Positions 1-8,047 of a stretch of DNA of 18,958 bases are shown here, one piece after another. The position numbers were made by a program, and so were the translations under genes. Origin of the DNA: Bacteroidota bacterium (GTDB lineage: Bacteria; Bacteroidota; Bacteroidia; Flavobacteriales_D; Crocinitomicaceae); assembly GCA_006226555.1 (NCBI GenBank), contig SBGS01000132.1:1-18958 (forward strand), in the 5' to 3' direction. The notes beneath the pieces were generated by a model. The model did no database searches. It was given only the letters and a program-made list of their open reading frames with translations, and was not told where the DNA came from. Every line of letters begins with the position of its first letter. Position 1 is the first letter of the stretch.

Positions 1-2
1 GC

Positions 3-104
3 GTTAACGAAAAATCGCTCAATGAAATGGGATCAAATAGAAAAATTGTTGAGGGAATCTCAAACCTATTACAGTCAGGAAAACAAATTATATCAGCGAT
101 TTAA
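3..104 (+). CDS. 3' end of an unidentified gene (partial)
   Basis: Thirty-three codons are open from the window edge to a TAA at 102-104. The peptide has the pattern GSNRKIVEGI followed by a short amphipathic tail, which resembles the C-terminal helix of GT-B glycosyltransferases or related sugar-nucleotide enzymes, but this is too short to identify. A second frame is also open (1-123, ending NWS), so the choice is not certain. I prefer this frame for two reasons: guanine is more frequent at the first codon position (about 9 of 33 codons against 5 of 40), and the overlap with the convergent waaA gene is 4 nt rather than 23 nt. The location beside LPS genes is compatible with a surface-carbohydrate role, but that is inference. 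Confidence 0.45.
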   Translation, partial: VNEKSLNEMGSNRKIVEGISNLLQSGKQIISAI

Positions 105-1324
105 GCTTCTGAATTGGAGCTAATGTATGTCATTATTTTTTGAGAAGCACCTGCATTTTTGCTTACAAATTCCTCTGCAAGTACACGAATAGACTCTTTA
201 TGCTGAAGAGCTTCTAACAACTTTCTGGATAATTCAGCACTTTCATTTATTTCGAACCCAATGCCTGCTTCCAGGAATTGGTCTGCTTCTGGGAATCTAT
301 CGTGTTTCGGTCCGAATAACACAGGTAGTCCAAATACAGCTGGTTCTAATATATTATGCAGTTTTCCTGTGAATCCTCCGCCGACGTATGCGATATCTCC
401 GTAACGGTATGCATTCGACAGCTGACCAATGGTGTCAAGTATTAGTACATCGAAGCTTGATATATCCTGAATATTCGCTTTTGTAAAACGCACAAATGGT
501 CGTTCCAATTTGTTTTCGATCGCCAAAATGTGCTGATCATCTACTTGGTGGGGAGCAATAATGACCTTGATCTTGATTTCATTTACCAAAGGAAGTACAA
601 CCTTTTCATCAATTGCCCATGAGCTACCAATGATCCATAACTCTTTACCTCCTTTGAAGGCTTCTATCAAAGGTTCATTTTGTGTATGCTGTTTGTTAGC
701 TATCACCTTATCAAAACGACTATCACCCGCAACTGTGTATGAATCGATATTGATGCTTTTCAGTAATGCTGCAGTCCTCTCATTTTGAACAAAGAAGTGA
801 TCGAACTGCCTGAGTGTTTCACGAAAGTATCCTCCGTACTTTTTAAAATATACCTGATTCGGACGAAGAGTGGTACTGATTGAATACAACTTCATTCCGT
901 TTTGTTTTGCCGCTCTGATATGATGGCTCCAGAATTCGTATTTCACGAATATTCCAAATTCAGGAGAAAAGGTGTTTATAAAGTTGCGGGCATTTTTCTT
1001 GGTATCAAGAGGTAAGTATACTACCTGGTCGGCACAATGTTGACGCTTATGATAATGATTCATTCCGGAAGGAGAGAAAAAGGATACCAAAATGTAATCA
1101 TCCGGAAACTTTTCTTTCCAGGATAGCATTAAGGGTAGGCCTTGGTCGAATTCCCCGAGTGATGCACAATGAAACCAAACAACGCGCTTACCCTTCGGAG
1201 GGGAATGGAAGATTTGATTTTTTCTGCCTTTCCACCAGTCCTGTGCTTTTTGATTGAACGGCGATAGTATGCGGATGAATGCTCCGTATAGTCGTACTCC
1301 GAAACTGTATAAAAGAGCAATCAA
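101..1324 (-). CDS. waaA: 3-deoxy-D-manno-octulosonic acid (Kdo) transferase
   Basis: This is a GT-B enzyme that transfers Kdo from CMP-Kdo to the lipid A precursor at the inner face of the cytoplasmic membrane, the first step of LPS core assembly. The 407 residues match the family length. Visible signatures are an N-terminal hydrophobic anchor with RLYGAFIRILSPF (about 11-23), FHCASLGEFDQG (51-62) with the catalytic-base glutamate E58, KYEFW (128-132), a GDSRFDKV motif, APHQ, and near the C-terminus HNILEPAVFGLPVLFGP, the nucleotide-sugar binding region. The start is TTG at 1322-1324. It overlaps the TGA of the upstream outer-membrane protein gene as TTGA, and no methionine codon occurs before residue 66, so the rare start is well supported. 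The stop overlaps the convergent partial gene at the left edge. The family call is firm; whether the enzyme adds one or two Kdo units cannot be read. Confidence 0.95.
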   Translation of the reverse strand: MIALLYSFGVRLYGAFIRILSPFNQKAQDWWKGRKNQIFHSPPKGKRVVWFHCASLGEFDQGLPLMLSWKEKFPDDYILVSFFSPSGMNHYHKRQHCADQVVYLPLDTKKNARNFINTFSPEFGIFVKYEFWSHHIRAAKQNGMKLYSISTTLRPNQVYFKKYGGYFRETLRQFDHFFVQNERTAALLKSINIDSYTVAGDSRFDKVIANKQHTQNEPLIEAFKGGKELWIIGSSWAIDEKVVLPLVNEIKIKVIIAPHQVDDQHILAIENKLERPFVRFTKANIQDISSFDVLILDTIGQLSNAYRYGDIAYVGGGFTGKLHNILEPAVFGLPVLFGPKHDRFPEADQFLEAGIGFEINESAELSRKLLEALQHKESIRVLAEEFVSKNAGASQKIMTYISSNSEA

Positions 1325-2091
1325 TTGAAGTAGAAGTCTTTTGGTTTACGTTTATAGATCGGGATCATCCATGCGAATTTCACACCGTACTGTATGTCCA
1401 GCATCATGTCCTGAGATACAGGGGTATCAGGCTGATCATAGAATATTGGACGACGATTATAAGTAAAACCCTCTTGCATGTAAAACCCAGTATAGAAATT
1501 TACAAAACCTCTGTTTGACATATGTGCGTATCCAACAAACTGATGTGTATTGATTCCGCTGGTCAGACGATCATAGCCTTTTTTATAGTCCAATTCGAGC
1601 TGAGGGACCACTTGATTTTGCGTCTCTATTCTGATCTTGTGTAATAAGTATCCCGCTCCAAAATTGATGTAAAGACCGGAATTTGGATTAGGACCGAATA
1701 TAGGTATGATCTTTCCAACAGAGGCATTCGTGTGAAAGCCTCTGGAATACACCACAACAATTGCGATGTCCCCATTAATATCTGTGATCGTTCCTTTTGA
1801 ATCGACGAGGTTTTCAAATAGATTGGAAACGCGCACATCTCCACCGAACATAAAGCTTCCTTCTATTCCAAATACCCAGTTATGCTTTGTTTTATAACCT
1901 CCAAAAAGTCCCACATGATTAAATAAACCATGACGATCGCTTAAATCTCCTGCTGTACCATTAATACCGTAATGTGCAGCGATCCAAGGAGTCGCGATTA
2001 CTGAATCAGACACGTTACGTTGCGCCAATGTGATTATTGGAATTAGAATGAAAATAACAGGTATAAAGACACTAAATCTGAACATAAGCAT
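1321..2091 (-). CDS. predicted outer-membrane beta-barrel protein, function unknown
   Basis: The protein has 256 residues, with a clear signal peptide (hydrophobic stretch about 5-22, likely cleavage after TLAQ). The rest is rich in alternating hydrophobic/polar, glycine- and aromatic-rich strands such as GLYINFGAGYLLHKIRI and FVNFYTGFYMQEGF, as expected of a small outer-membrane barrel. I recognise no catalytic motif and no named family. The gene lies directly upstream of waaA with a 3-nt shared overlap (TTGA), so the two should be co-transcribed and translationally coupled. This hints at a role in the LPS-bearing outer membrane, but that is inference. The start could be residue 1 or residue 3 (both methionine). 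A TATCTTTG box lies 27 nt before the start, so the pair may also have its own promoter. Confidence 0.75.
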   Translation of the reverse strand: MLMFRFSVFIPVIFILIPIITLAQRNVSDSVIATPWIAAHYGINGTAGDLSDRHGLFNHVGLFGGYKTKHNWVFGIEGSFMFGGDVRVSNLFENLVDSKGTITDINGDIAIVVVYSRGFHTNASVGKIIPIFGPNPNSGLYINFGAGYLLHKIRIETQNQVVPQLELDYKKGYDRLTSGINTHQFVGYAHMSNRGFVNFYTGFYMQEGFTYNRRPIFYDQPDTPVSQDMMLDIQYGVKFAWMIPIYKRKPKDFYFN

Positions 2092-2117
2092 TTACTACAG
2101 CCCTAATAACGGCTGAA

Positions 2118-2125
2118 CAAAGATA
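2118..2125 (-). promoter_or_regulatory. possible Bacteroidota -7 box before the OMP-waaA pair
   Basis: On the minus strand this reads TATCTTTG, an exact match to the Bacteroidota -7 consensus TAnnTTTG. It sits in the 46-nt gap between the WbpP-type epimerase and the outer-membrane protein gene and would give a 5' leader of about 20 nt. No TTG or TTTG lies 18-21 nt upstream; the nearest TTG is 28 nt away, so only half of the promoter is supported. Confidence 0.35.
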
Positions 2126-2137
2126 GTATTGTAAAAA

Positions 2138-3130
2138 TTATGATAGATGGTCCCAATACCATTGAATTGCTTCTTTTAGACCCTGACTTACTGAATGAGA
2201 TGGGTTATATTGAAGTATCCGTCTGGCTTTTTCTATAGAAGCTAAAGAATGTGGAATGTCACCTTTTCTTTCAGGACCATGAATCACCTCGATATTTGAA
2301 ATTTCAGGATTAAACGCCGAAAGAAGTGTTTTTAATTCATTTGCGAGATCATTTAAGCTCATTTGTTCACCACATGCAGTATTATAGACTTCTCCGATAG
2401 CTTCGGGATTTTCAGTTGTAGCGGCCAGATGATTCATTTCGATCACATTGTCGATATAAGTAAAATCTCTTGAAAAACTTCCGTCCCCATTAATTACAGG
2501 AGCTTCAAGTCTAATGAAAGCCTCCACAAATTTGGGAATTACTGCTGCATAAGCTCCGCTTGGAGATTGTCTTCTTCCAAAAACGTTAAAGTATCTGAGT
2601 CCGATAACCTCCATACCGTAATTTTTTGAAAAAACACTTGCATAGAGTTCATTCACATATTTCGTTACGGCATAAGGAGAAAGAGGATTTCCGATCTTTT
2701 CCTCCACTTTTGGCAATTCTGTTGAATCTCCGTAAGTAGAAGAACTGGCGGCATAGACAAATCTCTTAATTCCTTCATCTCTTGCTGCGATCAACATATT
2801 GAGAAACCCGTCGATATTCACACTATTCGTCGTTAATGGATCATGGATCGAGCGAGGTACTGATCCCAGCGCAGCCTGATGAAGTACAATGTCTGCTCCT
2901 GATACTGCCCGCTTGCACGTGTCAAGGTCTCTGATGTCACCTTCAAGGAACTCAAAGCTTGGATGATCTAAAAGATGAAGTATATTCTCTTTAAACCCGG
3001 TCGACAAATTATCGAAGCATACGACGTGATTATTGTGTGAAAGTAATTCTTCACAAAGGTTTGATCCAATGAATCCTGCGCCCCCTGTGACAACTACTTT
3101 TTTGTGTGCTATTCGATTTTTCCCCGACAT
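2138..3130 (-). CDS. wbpP: UDP-N-acetylglucosamine 4-epimerase, WbpP/TviC type
   Basis: This is an extended short-chain dehydrogenase/reductase that interconverts UDP-GlcNAc and UDP-GalNAc, and possibly their uronic acids, in the cytoplasm. The 330 residues show the NAD-binding GGAGFIG (16-22), the DNLSTG loop after strand 2, HQAALGSVPRSI (84-95) and the catalytic region AASSSTYGD (127-135) with Y153 and K157 in SPYAVTKYVNELYA. The SSS triplet and GLRYFNVFGRRQSPSGAYAAVIPKF are hallmarks of the WbpP/WbgU branch, which prefers N-acetylated substrates over UDP-Glc. It follows rfbD by 39 nt, and that gap carries a good promoter-like sequence, so the gene may be transcribed separately as well as from rfbA. 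An alternative is a 4-epimerase for a different HexNAc-derived uronate; the family call is strong, the exact substrate less so. Confidence 0.88.
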   Translation of the reverse strand: MSGKNRIAHKKVVVTGGAGFIGSNLCEELLSHNNHVVCFDNLSTGFKENILHLLDHPSFEFLEGDIRDLDTCKRAVSGADIVLHQAALGSVPRSIHDPLTTNSVNIDGFLNMLIAARDEGIKRFVYAASSSTYGDSTELPKVEEKIGNPLSPYAVTKYVNELYASVFSKNYGMEVIGLRYFNVFGRRQSPSGAYAAVIPKFVEAFIRLEAPVINGDGSFSRDFTYIDNVIEMNHLAATTENPEAIGEVYNTACGEQMSLNDLANELKTLLSAFNPEISNIEVIHGPERKGDIPHSLASIEKARRILQYNPSHSVSQGLKEAIQWYWDHLS

Positions 3131-3135
3131 TTCTA

Positions 3136-3165
3136 CAAATCTAATTCAATCTCTCAAGATTCAAA
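3136..3165 (-). promoter_or_regulatory. Bacteroidota-type promoter before wbpP
   Basis: On the minus strand TTTG (3162-3165) is followed after 18 nt by TAGATTTG (3136-3143). This fits the TTTG / TAnnTTTG consensus with spacing one short of the usual 19. It begins only 4 nt after the rfbD stop codon. The predicted transcript start would fall within a few bases of the wbpP ATG (3128-3130), implying a very short or absent leader. Confidence 0.45.
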
Positions 3166-3169
3166 CGGA

Positions 3170-4048
3170 TTAATTTAAGTTTCCTTCCCTGATCCTTTTA
3201 AGACACTCTGTCAATGCCTCTTTCCAGTCTCTGATGGAAATATCGAAATCAGTTCTGATCTTCTCATTTGATAATGCAGAATAGACAGGTCTTTTTGCTT
3301 TGGTGGGGAATTGATCCGTAGTAATTGCGTGAATAGGGAAGTCAACATTTCCGGAAAGTTCAGCAATTGCCTTCGCAAATTGATACCAGTTAATGACTCC
3401 TTCGTTACAATAGTGGTAAACCCTTCCTTTTTCGCTAATTCGACTCCCTTTTAAAATGATCTTTACACATGCATGAGCAAGGTCCCTTGCGTAAGTCGGA
3501 GAGCCAAACTGATCTGAAACAATGTTTAGTTCGGGTTTCTCCTCCATCAATCTGAGGATGGTTTTGACAAAGTTTTTTCCGTAACTGGAGTATACCCATG
3601 ATGTTCGAATGACAATGGCATCTGCAGGAGTCATTATTACAAATTTTTCTCCTTCCGCCTTGGTTTTGCCATAAACCCCAATGGGATTTACCATAGCCTC
3701 TTCGCTGATAGGAATACGTGCTGACCCATCGAAGACATAATCGGTAGAAATGTGGATCAATTTTAGATCGAACTCTTCGGAAACTTCTACCAGGTTTCTT
3801 ACGCCATCTACATTAACGAGTCTGGCCTTTTTTGGTTCGTCTTCAGCAAGGTCAACTGCAGTATACGCAGCGCAATTGATAATAGCGTCAATTTCATTGG
3901 TGCTGACCCATTCTTTGATCAATTCTTTATTTGTTATGTCGCATTCTTTTGAGTCGACGAATACAAACTGATGTTCAATGAACTTATCTGCCAGATCTCT
4001 GATCTCGCTTCCCAATTGTCCATAAGAACCGGTAACGAGGATATTCAT
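3170..4048 (-). CDS. rfbD: dTDP-4-dehydrorhamnose reductase
   Basis: This enzyme catalyses the last step of dTDP-L-rhamnose synthesis, the NAD(P)H-dependent reduction of dTDP-4-dehydro-L-rhamnose. The 292 residues match RmlD. The Rossmann motif is TGSYGQLG (6-13), followed by NCAAYTAVDLAEDEP (58-72), the catalytic segment STDYVFDG (101-108), and the Y126/K130 pair in VYGKTKAEGE. The C-terminal RPVYSALSNEKI is the substrate-binding signature. The ATG overlaps the rfbC TAA by one base (TAATG), so the two are translationally coupled. The rfbB gene that completes the pathway is not in this operon but on the opposite strand at 10651. Confidence 0.95.
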   Translation of the reverse strand: MNILVTGSYGQLGSEIRDLADKFIEHQFVFVDSKECDITNKELIKEWVSTNEIDAIINCAAYTAVDLAEDEPKKARLVNVDGVRNLVEVSEEFDLKLIHISTDYVFDGSARIPISEEAMVNPIGVYGKTKAEGEKFVIMTPADAIVIRTSWVYSSYGKNFVKTILRLMEEKPELNIVSDQFGSPTYARDLAHACVKIILKGSRISEKGRVYHYCNEGVINWYQFAKAIAELSGNVDFPIHAITTDQFPTKAKRPVYSALSNEKIRTDFDISIRDWKEALTECLKRIREGNLN

Positions 4049-4596
4049 TAGAAAGGTGATTTAAAGCTTTTAAATGATTGTAGCTCCTTGTCTTTATCTG
4101 AAAGAAGTGGAGTTATACCGTTGAGTTGCCAGTCGATGGAAAGATCAGGATCATTCCAAATAATTCCGGATTCAAATTCAGGGGCATAAATGTTGTCGAC
4201 CTTATAGGAAAAGATCGTGTCGTTTTCAAGTACAACAAATCCATGAGCGAACCCTCTGGGAACAAACAGCTGCTTCTTGTTTTCTCCACTTAAAAGGATT
4301 GAGTAGTGCTTACCATAATCAGGAGAATCTTTTCTAAGATCTACCGCCACATCGATCACAGCTCCACTTATTACACGAACTAATTTGGCCTGGTCGTATG
4401 GTGGCAATTGAAAATGCAAACCTCTCAGAACGCCCTTTGAAGACTTTGATTCATTATCCTGCACGAAATGAGTTGATCCTACAAGTTGATTGAAAGCAGA
4501 CTCTATATATGGAGAAGTGAAATATCCCCTGTGATCTCCAAATACTTTGGGTTCAATCACAACAAGATCCTTTATCCCTGTTTGGATAATATTCAT
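4048..4596 (-). CDS. rfbC: dTDP-4-dehydrorhamnose 3,5-epimerase
   Basis: This cupin-fold epimerase inverts C3 and C5 of dTDP-4-dehydro-6-deoxy-glucose in the third step of dTDP-L-rhamnose synthesis. It has 182 residues, the usual RmlC length. Visible motifs are FGDHRGYF (19-26), GVLRGLHFQ (55-63) with the catalytic base H61, K71, the cupin segment VPRGFAHGFVVLE (112-124), and FSYKVDNIYAPEFESGIIWNDP with the catalytic tyrosine Y131. It overlaps rfbA upstream by 4 nt (ATGA) and rfbD downstream by 1 nt (TAATG). Confidence 0.95.
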   Translation of the reverse strand: MNIIQTGIKDLVVIEPKVFGDHRGYFTSPYIESAFNQLVGSTHFVQDNESKSSKGVLRGLHFQLPPYDQAKLVRVISGAVIDVAVDLRKDSPDYGKHYSILLSGENKKQLFVPRGFAHGFVVLENDTIFSYKVDNIYAPEFESGIIWNDPDLSIDWQLNGITPLLSDKDKELQSFKSFKSPF

Positions 4597-5468
4597 GCCT
4601 TAACGCGTTTTAACAAATATTCTCCGTATCCTGATTTCGCAAGCGGTCGTGCGAGTTCGATCAGTTTATCTCTGTCAATGAATCCTTGCTCATAGGCGAT
4701 CTCTTCAAGACATGCTACCATTAAACCGGTTCTTTTTTCAATTGTTTCAATGAAATGACTCGCTTCCAGCAATGATTCATGAGTGCCTGTGTCTAACCAC
4801 GCATAGCCTCTACCCATTAATTCTACTTTTAACTCTTTGCGGTGGAGATATTCCTCATTCACAGTGGTTATTTCAAGCTCACCTCTGGCAGAAGGTTTTA
4901 TTGATTTTGCGATCTGGATCACATTGTTAGGGTAGAAGTATAATCCTACGACTGCAAAATTCGACTTCGGGTTTTTTGGCTTTTCTTCAACAGAGAGGAC
5001 GTTCCCATCTTTATCAAATTCTGCAACACCATATCTTTCCGGGTCGTTCACATAGTACCCAAAAACAGTTGCGGTTTTATCATTTTCCACATTTGTCCTC
5101 GCTTGTTTTAACATTTTCGTCAGTCCTTGACCATAGAAAATATTGTCTCCAAGAACAAGGCAAACATCGTCGTTACCTATGAATTCCTCACCTATAATGA
5201 ATGCTTGCGCTAGTCCGTCCGGAGAAGGTTGTTCTGCATAACTGAATGATACACCGAAATCACTACCATCTCCAAGAAGACGTTCAAAGTGGGGAAGGTC
5301 ATGCGGAGTAGAAATGATGAGGATCTCTTTTATCCCGGCCAACATCAAAACTGAGATCGGATAATAGATCATCGGCTTGTCGTAGATCGGAAGCAACTGC
5401 TTCGATACGCCTTTTGTTATTGGATATAAGCGGGTTCCGGAACCTCCGGCTAATACAATTCCTTTCAT
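4593..5468 (-). CDS. rfbA: glucose-1-phosphate thymidylyltransferase
   Basis: This enzyme makes dTDP-glucose from dTTP and glucose-1-phosphate, the first step of the rhamnose pathway. The 291 residues are the standard RmlA length. The nucleotidyltransferase signature is LAGGSGTRLYP (6-16), with the catalytic lysine region KQLLPIYDKPMIYYP (23-37), the base-binding YAEQPSPDGLAQAF (78-91) and the metal-binding LGDN (106-109). Further on are VEEKP, GLYFYPN and RGELEITTVN, all diagnostic of RmlA. It is the first gene of the minus-strand operon, divergent from the plus-strand sugar operon. The start is the ATG at 5466-5468. RmlA enzymes are commonly inhibited by dTDP-rhamnose, but nothing in the sequence adds to that. 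Confidence 0.96.
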   Translation of the reverse strand: MKGIVLAGGSGTRLYPITKGVSKQLLPIYDKPMIYYPISVLMLAGIKEILIISTPHDLPHFERLLGDGSDFGVSFSYAEQPSPDGLAQAFIIGEEFIGNDDVCLVLGDNIFYGQGLTKMLKQARTNVENDKTATVFGYYVNDPERYGVAEFDKDGNVLSVEEKPKNPKSNFAVVGLYFYPNNVIQIAKSIKPSARGELEITTVNEEYLHRKELKVELMGRGYAWLDTGTHESLLEASHFIETIEKRTGLMVACLEEIAYEQGFIDRDKLIELARPLAKSGYGEYLLKRVKA

Positions 5469-5612
5469 GTTCGAATAAGTATTGCGCTAAAGTAAGGATT
5501 TTGATTCGATCATACGGTATCACTATGTAAATCCAAATGATTGTTAAATAAGCAGAAGTAAGCACATTTATGTATCTTTAGACCCTTGAAATAATTATTG
5601 AAATTCACATTC
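5469..5612. promoter_or_regulatory. divergent intergenic region between the two sugar operons
   Basis: These 144 bases lie between rfbA (minus) and the aminotransferase (plus) and must hold promoters for both. On the plus strand TATCTTTA (5573-5580) differs from TAnnTTTG only in the last base and would give a leader of about 28 nt to the ATG at 5613. On the minus strand the best candidate is TACTTTAG (5487-5494), a weaker match. Neither has a clear TTG box at the right distance. No riboswitch or strong inverted repeat was seen. Confidence 0.4.
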
Positions 5613-6737
5613 ATGAAGAAAATTCAAATGGTTGACCTGATCTCACAGTATGAGAAGATCAAACCAGAGGTTGATCGCGCCATTTCAGGTGTACTAGAAA
5701 CTGCACAATTCATAAACGGACCTGAAGTGAGGTCATTTCAGTCTGAATTAGAATCATACCTTGGTGTTAAGCATGTTATACCATGCGCGAATGGTACGGA
5801 TGCCTTACAAATTGCATTGATGGCACTTGATCTTAAGCCTGGAGATGAGGTGATCACGCCTTCGTTTACATATATTGCAACTACGGAAGTGATTGCGCTC
5901 CTTGGACTAAAGCCTGTATTTGTTGAGGTTGAGCAAGATACATTCTGCATTGATCCATCAAAGATAGAAGCAGCCATAACAGAGAGAACGAAAGCAATTG
6001 TTCCAGTGCATTTATACGGTCAGGCGGCCAATATGAAGGAGATCATGAAGATCGCCAAGGACAGAGGCTTGTATGTTATAGAAGATAATGCTCAGGCAAT
6101 AGGTTGTAGAATGGAGGACGGTACAATGACGGGTGCTATAGGTGATATCGGATGTACATCATTCTTCCCGTCTAAAAATCTGGGCTGCTATGGAGATGGT
6201 GGAGCGATCTGCACAAACAGCGATGAGTTAGCTGAAAAAATGCGCATGATCGCAAATCATGGTCAAAGTAAGCGCTATTACCATGATGTTGTGGGGTGTA
6301 ACTCTCGTCTGGATTCCATTCAGGCAGCTGTGCTTAGAATAAAATTGAGACAACTTGATGATTACATAGAAGCACGCAGAAAAGTTGCAGATCGATATGA
6401 TGCTTTTTTAGCTACGATCGAAGGAGTTCAGAGCCCGGCACGAAACAGTTATTCAAAGCACGTTTTTCATCAATACACGATGATCCTTGAAGGGTATGAC
6501 CGCGATGCCTTAAATGCCTTTCTAGCTGATCGCGATATACCATCAATGATCTATTATCCGGTTCCGGCGCACAGACAAAAAATGTTTGCTCATTTCGGAA
6601 GTGATAGTGCTGATCTTCCGGTGACAGACTGGTTAACGGAAAGGGTAATTTCTCTTCCAATTCACACGGAATTTGACGAAGAGCAATTGGATTACATTAT
6701 TTCTAACCTTCAGGAATTTTTTAATAACAACAAATGA
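5613..6737 (+). CDS. wbpE: PLP-dependent sugar aminotransferase, DegT/DnrJ/EryC1 family (WbpE-like)
   Basis: This is probably the enzyme that aminates the 3-keto sugar made by the WbpB-type dehydrogenase, giving UDP-2-acetamido-3-amino-2,3-dideoxy-glucuronate with glutamate as donor. I start it at the ATG 5613 (374 residues, MKKIQMVDL). A TTG 15 nt upstream is in frame, but family members begin at this motif. Key residues (ATG numbering) are ANGTDALQ (59-66), the ring-binding IEDNAQA with D158, the PLP lysine K188 in SFFPSKNLGCYGDGG, and GCNSRLDSIQAA (228-239), where the other subunit meets the active site. It overlaps ugd by 4 nt (ATGA). The WbpE assignment rests on wbpD and wbpB in the same operon; on sequence alone it could aminate another keto-sugar. 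Confidence 0.85.
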   Translation: MKKIQMVDLISQYEKIKPEVDRAISGVLETAQFINGPEVRSFQSELESYLGVKHVIPCANGTDALQIALMALDLKPGDEVITPSFTYIATTEVIALLGLKPVFVEVEQDTFCIDPSKIEAAITERTKAIVPVHLYGQAANMKEIMKIAKDRGLYVIEDNAQAIGCRMEDGTMTGAIGDIGCTSFFPSKNLGCYGDGGAICTNSDELAEKMRMIANHGQSKRYYHDVVGCNSRLDSIQAAVLRIKLRQLDDYIEARRKVADRYDAFLATIEGVQSPARNSYSKHVFHQYTMILEGYDRDALNAFLADRDIPSMIYYPVPAHRQKMFAHFGSDSADLPVTDWLTERVISLPIHTEFDEEQLDYIISNLQEFFNNNK

Positions 6738-8047
6738 AGAAGATCGCAGTAGTCGGAACGGGTTATGTTGGTTTGGTTACCGGTACTTGTTTTGCAGAAA
6801 CAGGAAACCAGGTGATCTGTGTAGATATTGATGCGGATAAAGTCGCAAAAATGAAAGCCGGAGTAGTTCCGATCTATGAACCACATCTTGAAGGACTTTT
6901 CCAAAGAAACATTGAAGCGGATCGCTTGAAGTTTACGACTTCTCTCGAAGAAGGAATTGAAAATGCTGAGATCATTTTTCTTGCGCTTCCAACGCCTCCG
7001 GGTGAAGACGGCTCAGCTGATCTATCCTATATTCTTGGTGTTGCTGAGGAGCTGGGTAAACTGATCAAGGACTATAAAGTGATCGTTGACAAAAGTACAG
7101 TTCCGGTTGGTACAGCTGATCTAGTAAAGGAGCAGGTTGCTAAAAATGCAAAAGTCGATTTTGCAGTAGTATCTAATCCTGAGTTTTTACGTGAGGGATT
7201 CGCGGTAGATGATTTTTTAAAACCGGATAGAGTTGTTATCGGTACAAGTGATGATCGTGCAAAGGTCATTATGGAAAGCCTATACAAACCGTTTGTCCGT
7301 CAGGGTAATCCGATCATTTTTATGGATGAACGCTCTGCGGAGCTTACTAAATATGCAGCAAATTCCTTCCTTGCCACGAAGATCACGTTCATGAATGAGA
7401 TCGCAAACTTCTGCGAGCTAGTAGGTGCCGATGTAGATAAGGTGAGAATAGGAATCGGTTCGGATACAAGAATTGGAAAAAGATTTTTGTTTCCTGGAAT
7501 CGGATACGGAGGCTCTTGCTTTCCGAAGGATGTGAAGGCTTTGGCTAAGTCCGGATTGGAAAATAATTTCAATTTTGAGATCCTACAGGCTGTAATGAGG
7601 GTGAATGAAGGGCAGAAAACTATCCTTTACCCAAAAATGAGAAATTACTTTAAGGGAGATTTGAAAGGTAAAAGAATTGCTCTCTGGGGATTGGCATTTA
7701 AGCCGGATACAGATGATATCAGAGAAGCTCCTTCCTTATACATGATAGAGAAATTGACAGCTGATGGGGCAGAGGTTATCGCCTATGATCCGGAAGCAAT
7801 GGATAATGTACGTAACCTGATCGGTGATAAGATCAGCTATGCGAAAAATGAGTACGAAGCATTGAAAGATGCTGATGCTTTACTGATTGCTACTGAGTGG
7901 GGTATCTTCAGGAATCCTGATTTTGATAAAATGAAGGAATTGATGAATGATCAGGTAATCTTCGATGGTCGAAATTTATTTGAGATAGATGATATGACTG
8001 ATCTTGGATTCTATTACAGTAGTATTGGTAGAAATACAGTTGGATAA
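6734..8047 (+). CDS. ugd: UDP-glucose 6-dehydrogenase
   Basis: This enzyme oxidises UDP-glucose twice with NAD+ to UDP-glucuronate. The 437 residues match the TuaD/Ugd family. The N-terminal Rossmann motif is VGTGYVGLVTG (7-17), then D31 as NAD ribose ligand, LPTPPGEDGSAD (85-96), STVPVGT (121-127), NPEFLREG (148-155), the substrate lysine K206 and N210, and the catalytic cysteine C262 in GIGYGGSCFPKD. The C-terminal domain carries WGLAFKPDTDDIREAPS. The order and spacing fit UDP-glucose rather than UDP-GlcNAc dehydrogenases (WecC/WbpA), which usually begin GLGYVGLP. The next gene decarboxylates its product. A dual role on UDP-GlcNAc cannot be excluded and would fill a gap in the WbpBED pathway. 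Confidence 0.93.
   Translation: MKKIAVVGTGYVGLVTGTCFAETGNQVICVDIDADKVAKMKAGVVPIYEPHLEGLFQRNIEADRLKFTTSLEEGIENAEIIFLALPTPPGEDGSADLSYILGVAEELGKLIKDYKVIVDKSTVPVGTADLVKEQVAKNAKVDFAVVSNPEFLREGFAVDDFLKPDRVVIGTSDDRAKVIMESLYKPFVRQGNPIIFMDERSAELTKYAANSFLATKITFMNEIANFCELVGADVDKVRIGIGSDTRIGKRFLFPGIGYGGSCFPKDVKALAKSGLENNFNFEILQAVMRVNEGQKTILYPKMRNYFKGDLKGKRIALWGLAFKPDTDDIREAPSLYMIEKLTADGAEVIAYDPEAMDNVRNLIGDKISYAKNEYEALKDADALLIATEWGIFRNPDFDKMKELMNDQVIFDGRNLFEIDDMTDLGFYYSSIGRNTVG

Noticed and set aside
1..123. Alternative open frame at the left edge ending in NWS
   Set aside because: It has fewer G-starting codons and a longer overlap with waaA than the frame ending at 104. It is not fully excluded because the fragment is so short.
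5487..5494. TACTTTAG on the minus strand as the rfbA promoter
   Set aside because: It is only a partial match to TAnnTTTG with no -33 box at 18-21 nt, so it is mentioned within the intergenic entry but not called separately.
5598..5612. In-frame TTG start 15 nt upstream of the aminotransferase ATG
   Set aside because: The family begins at the MKKIQMVDL type motif and the ATG at 5613 is adequate. The extra five residues have no support.
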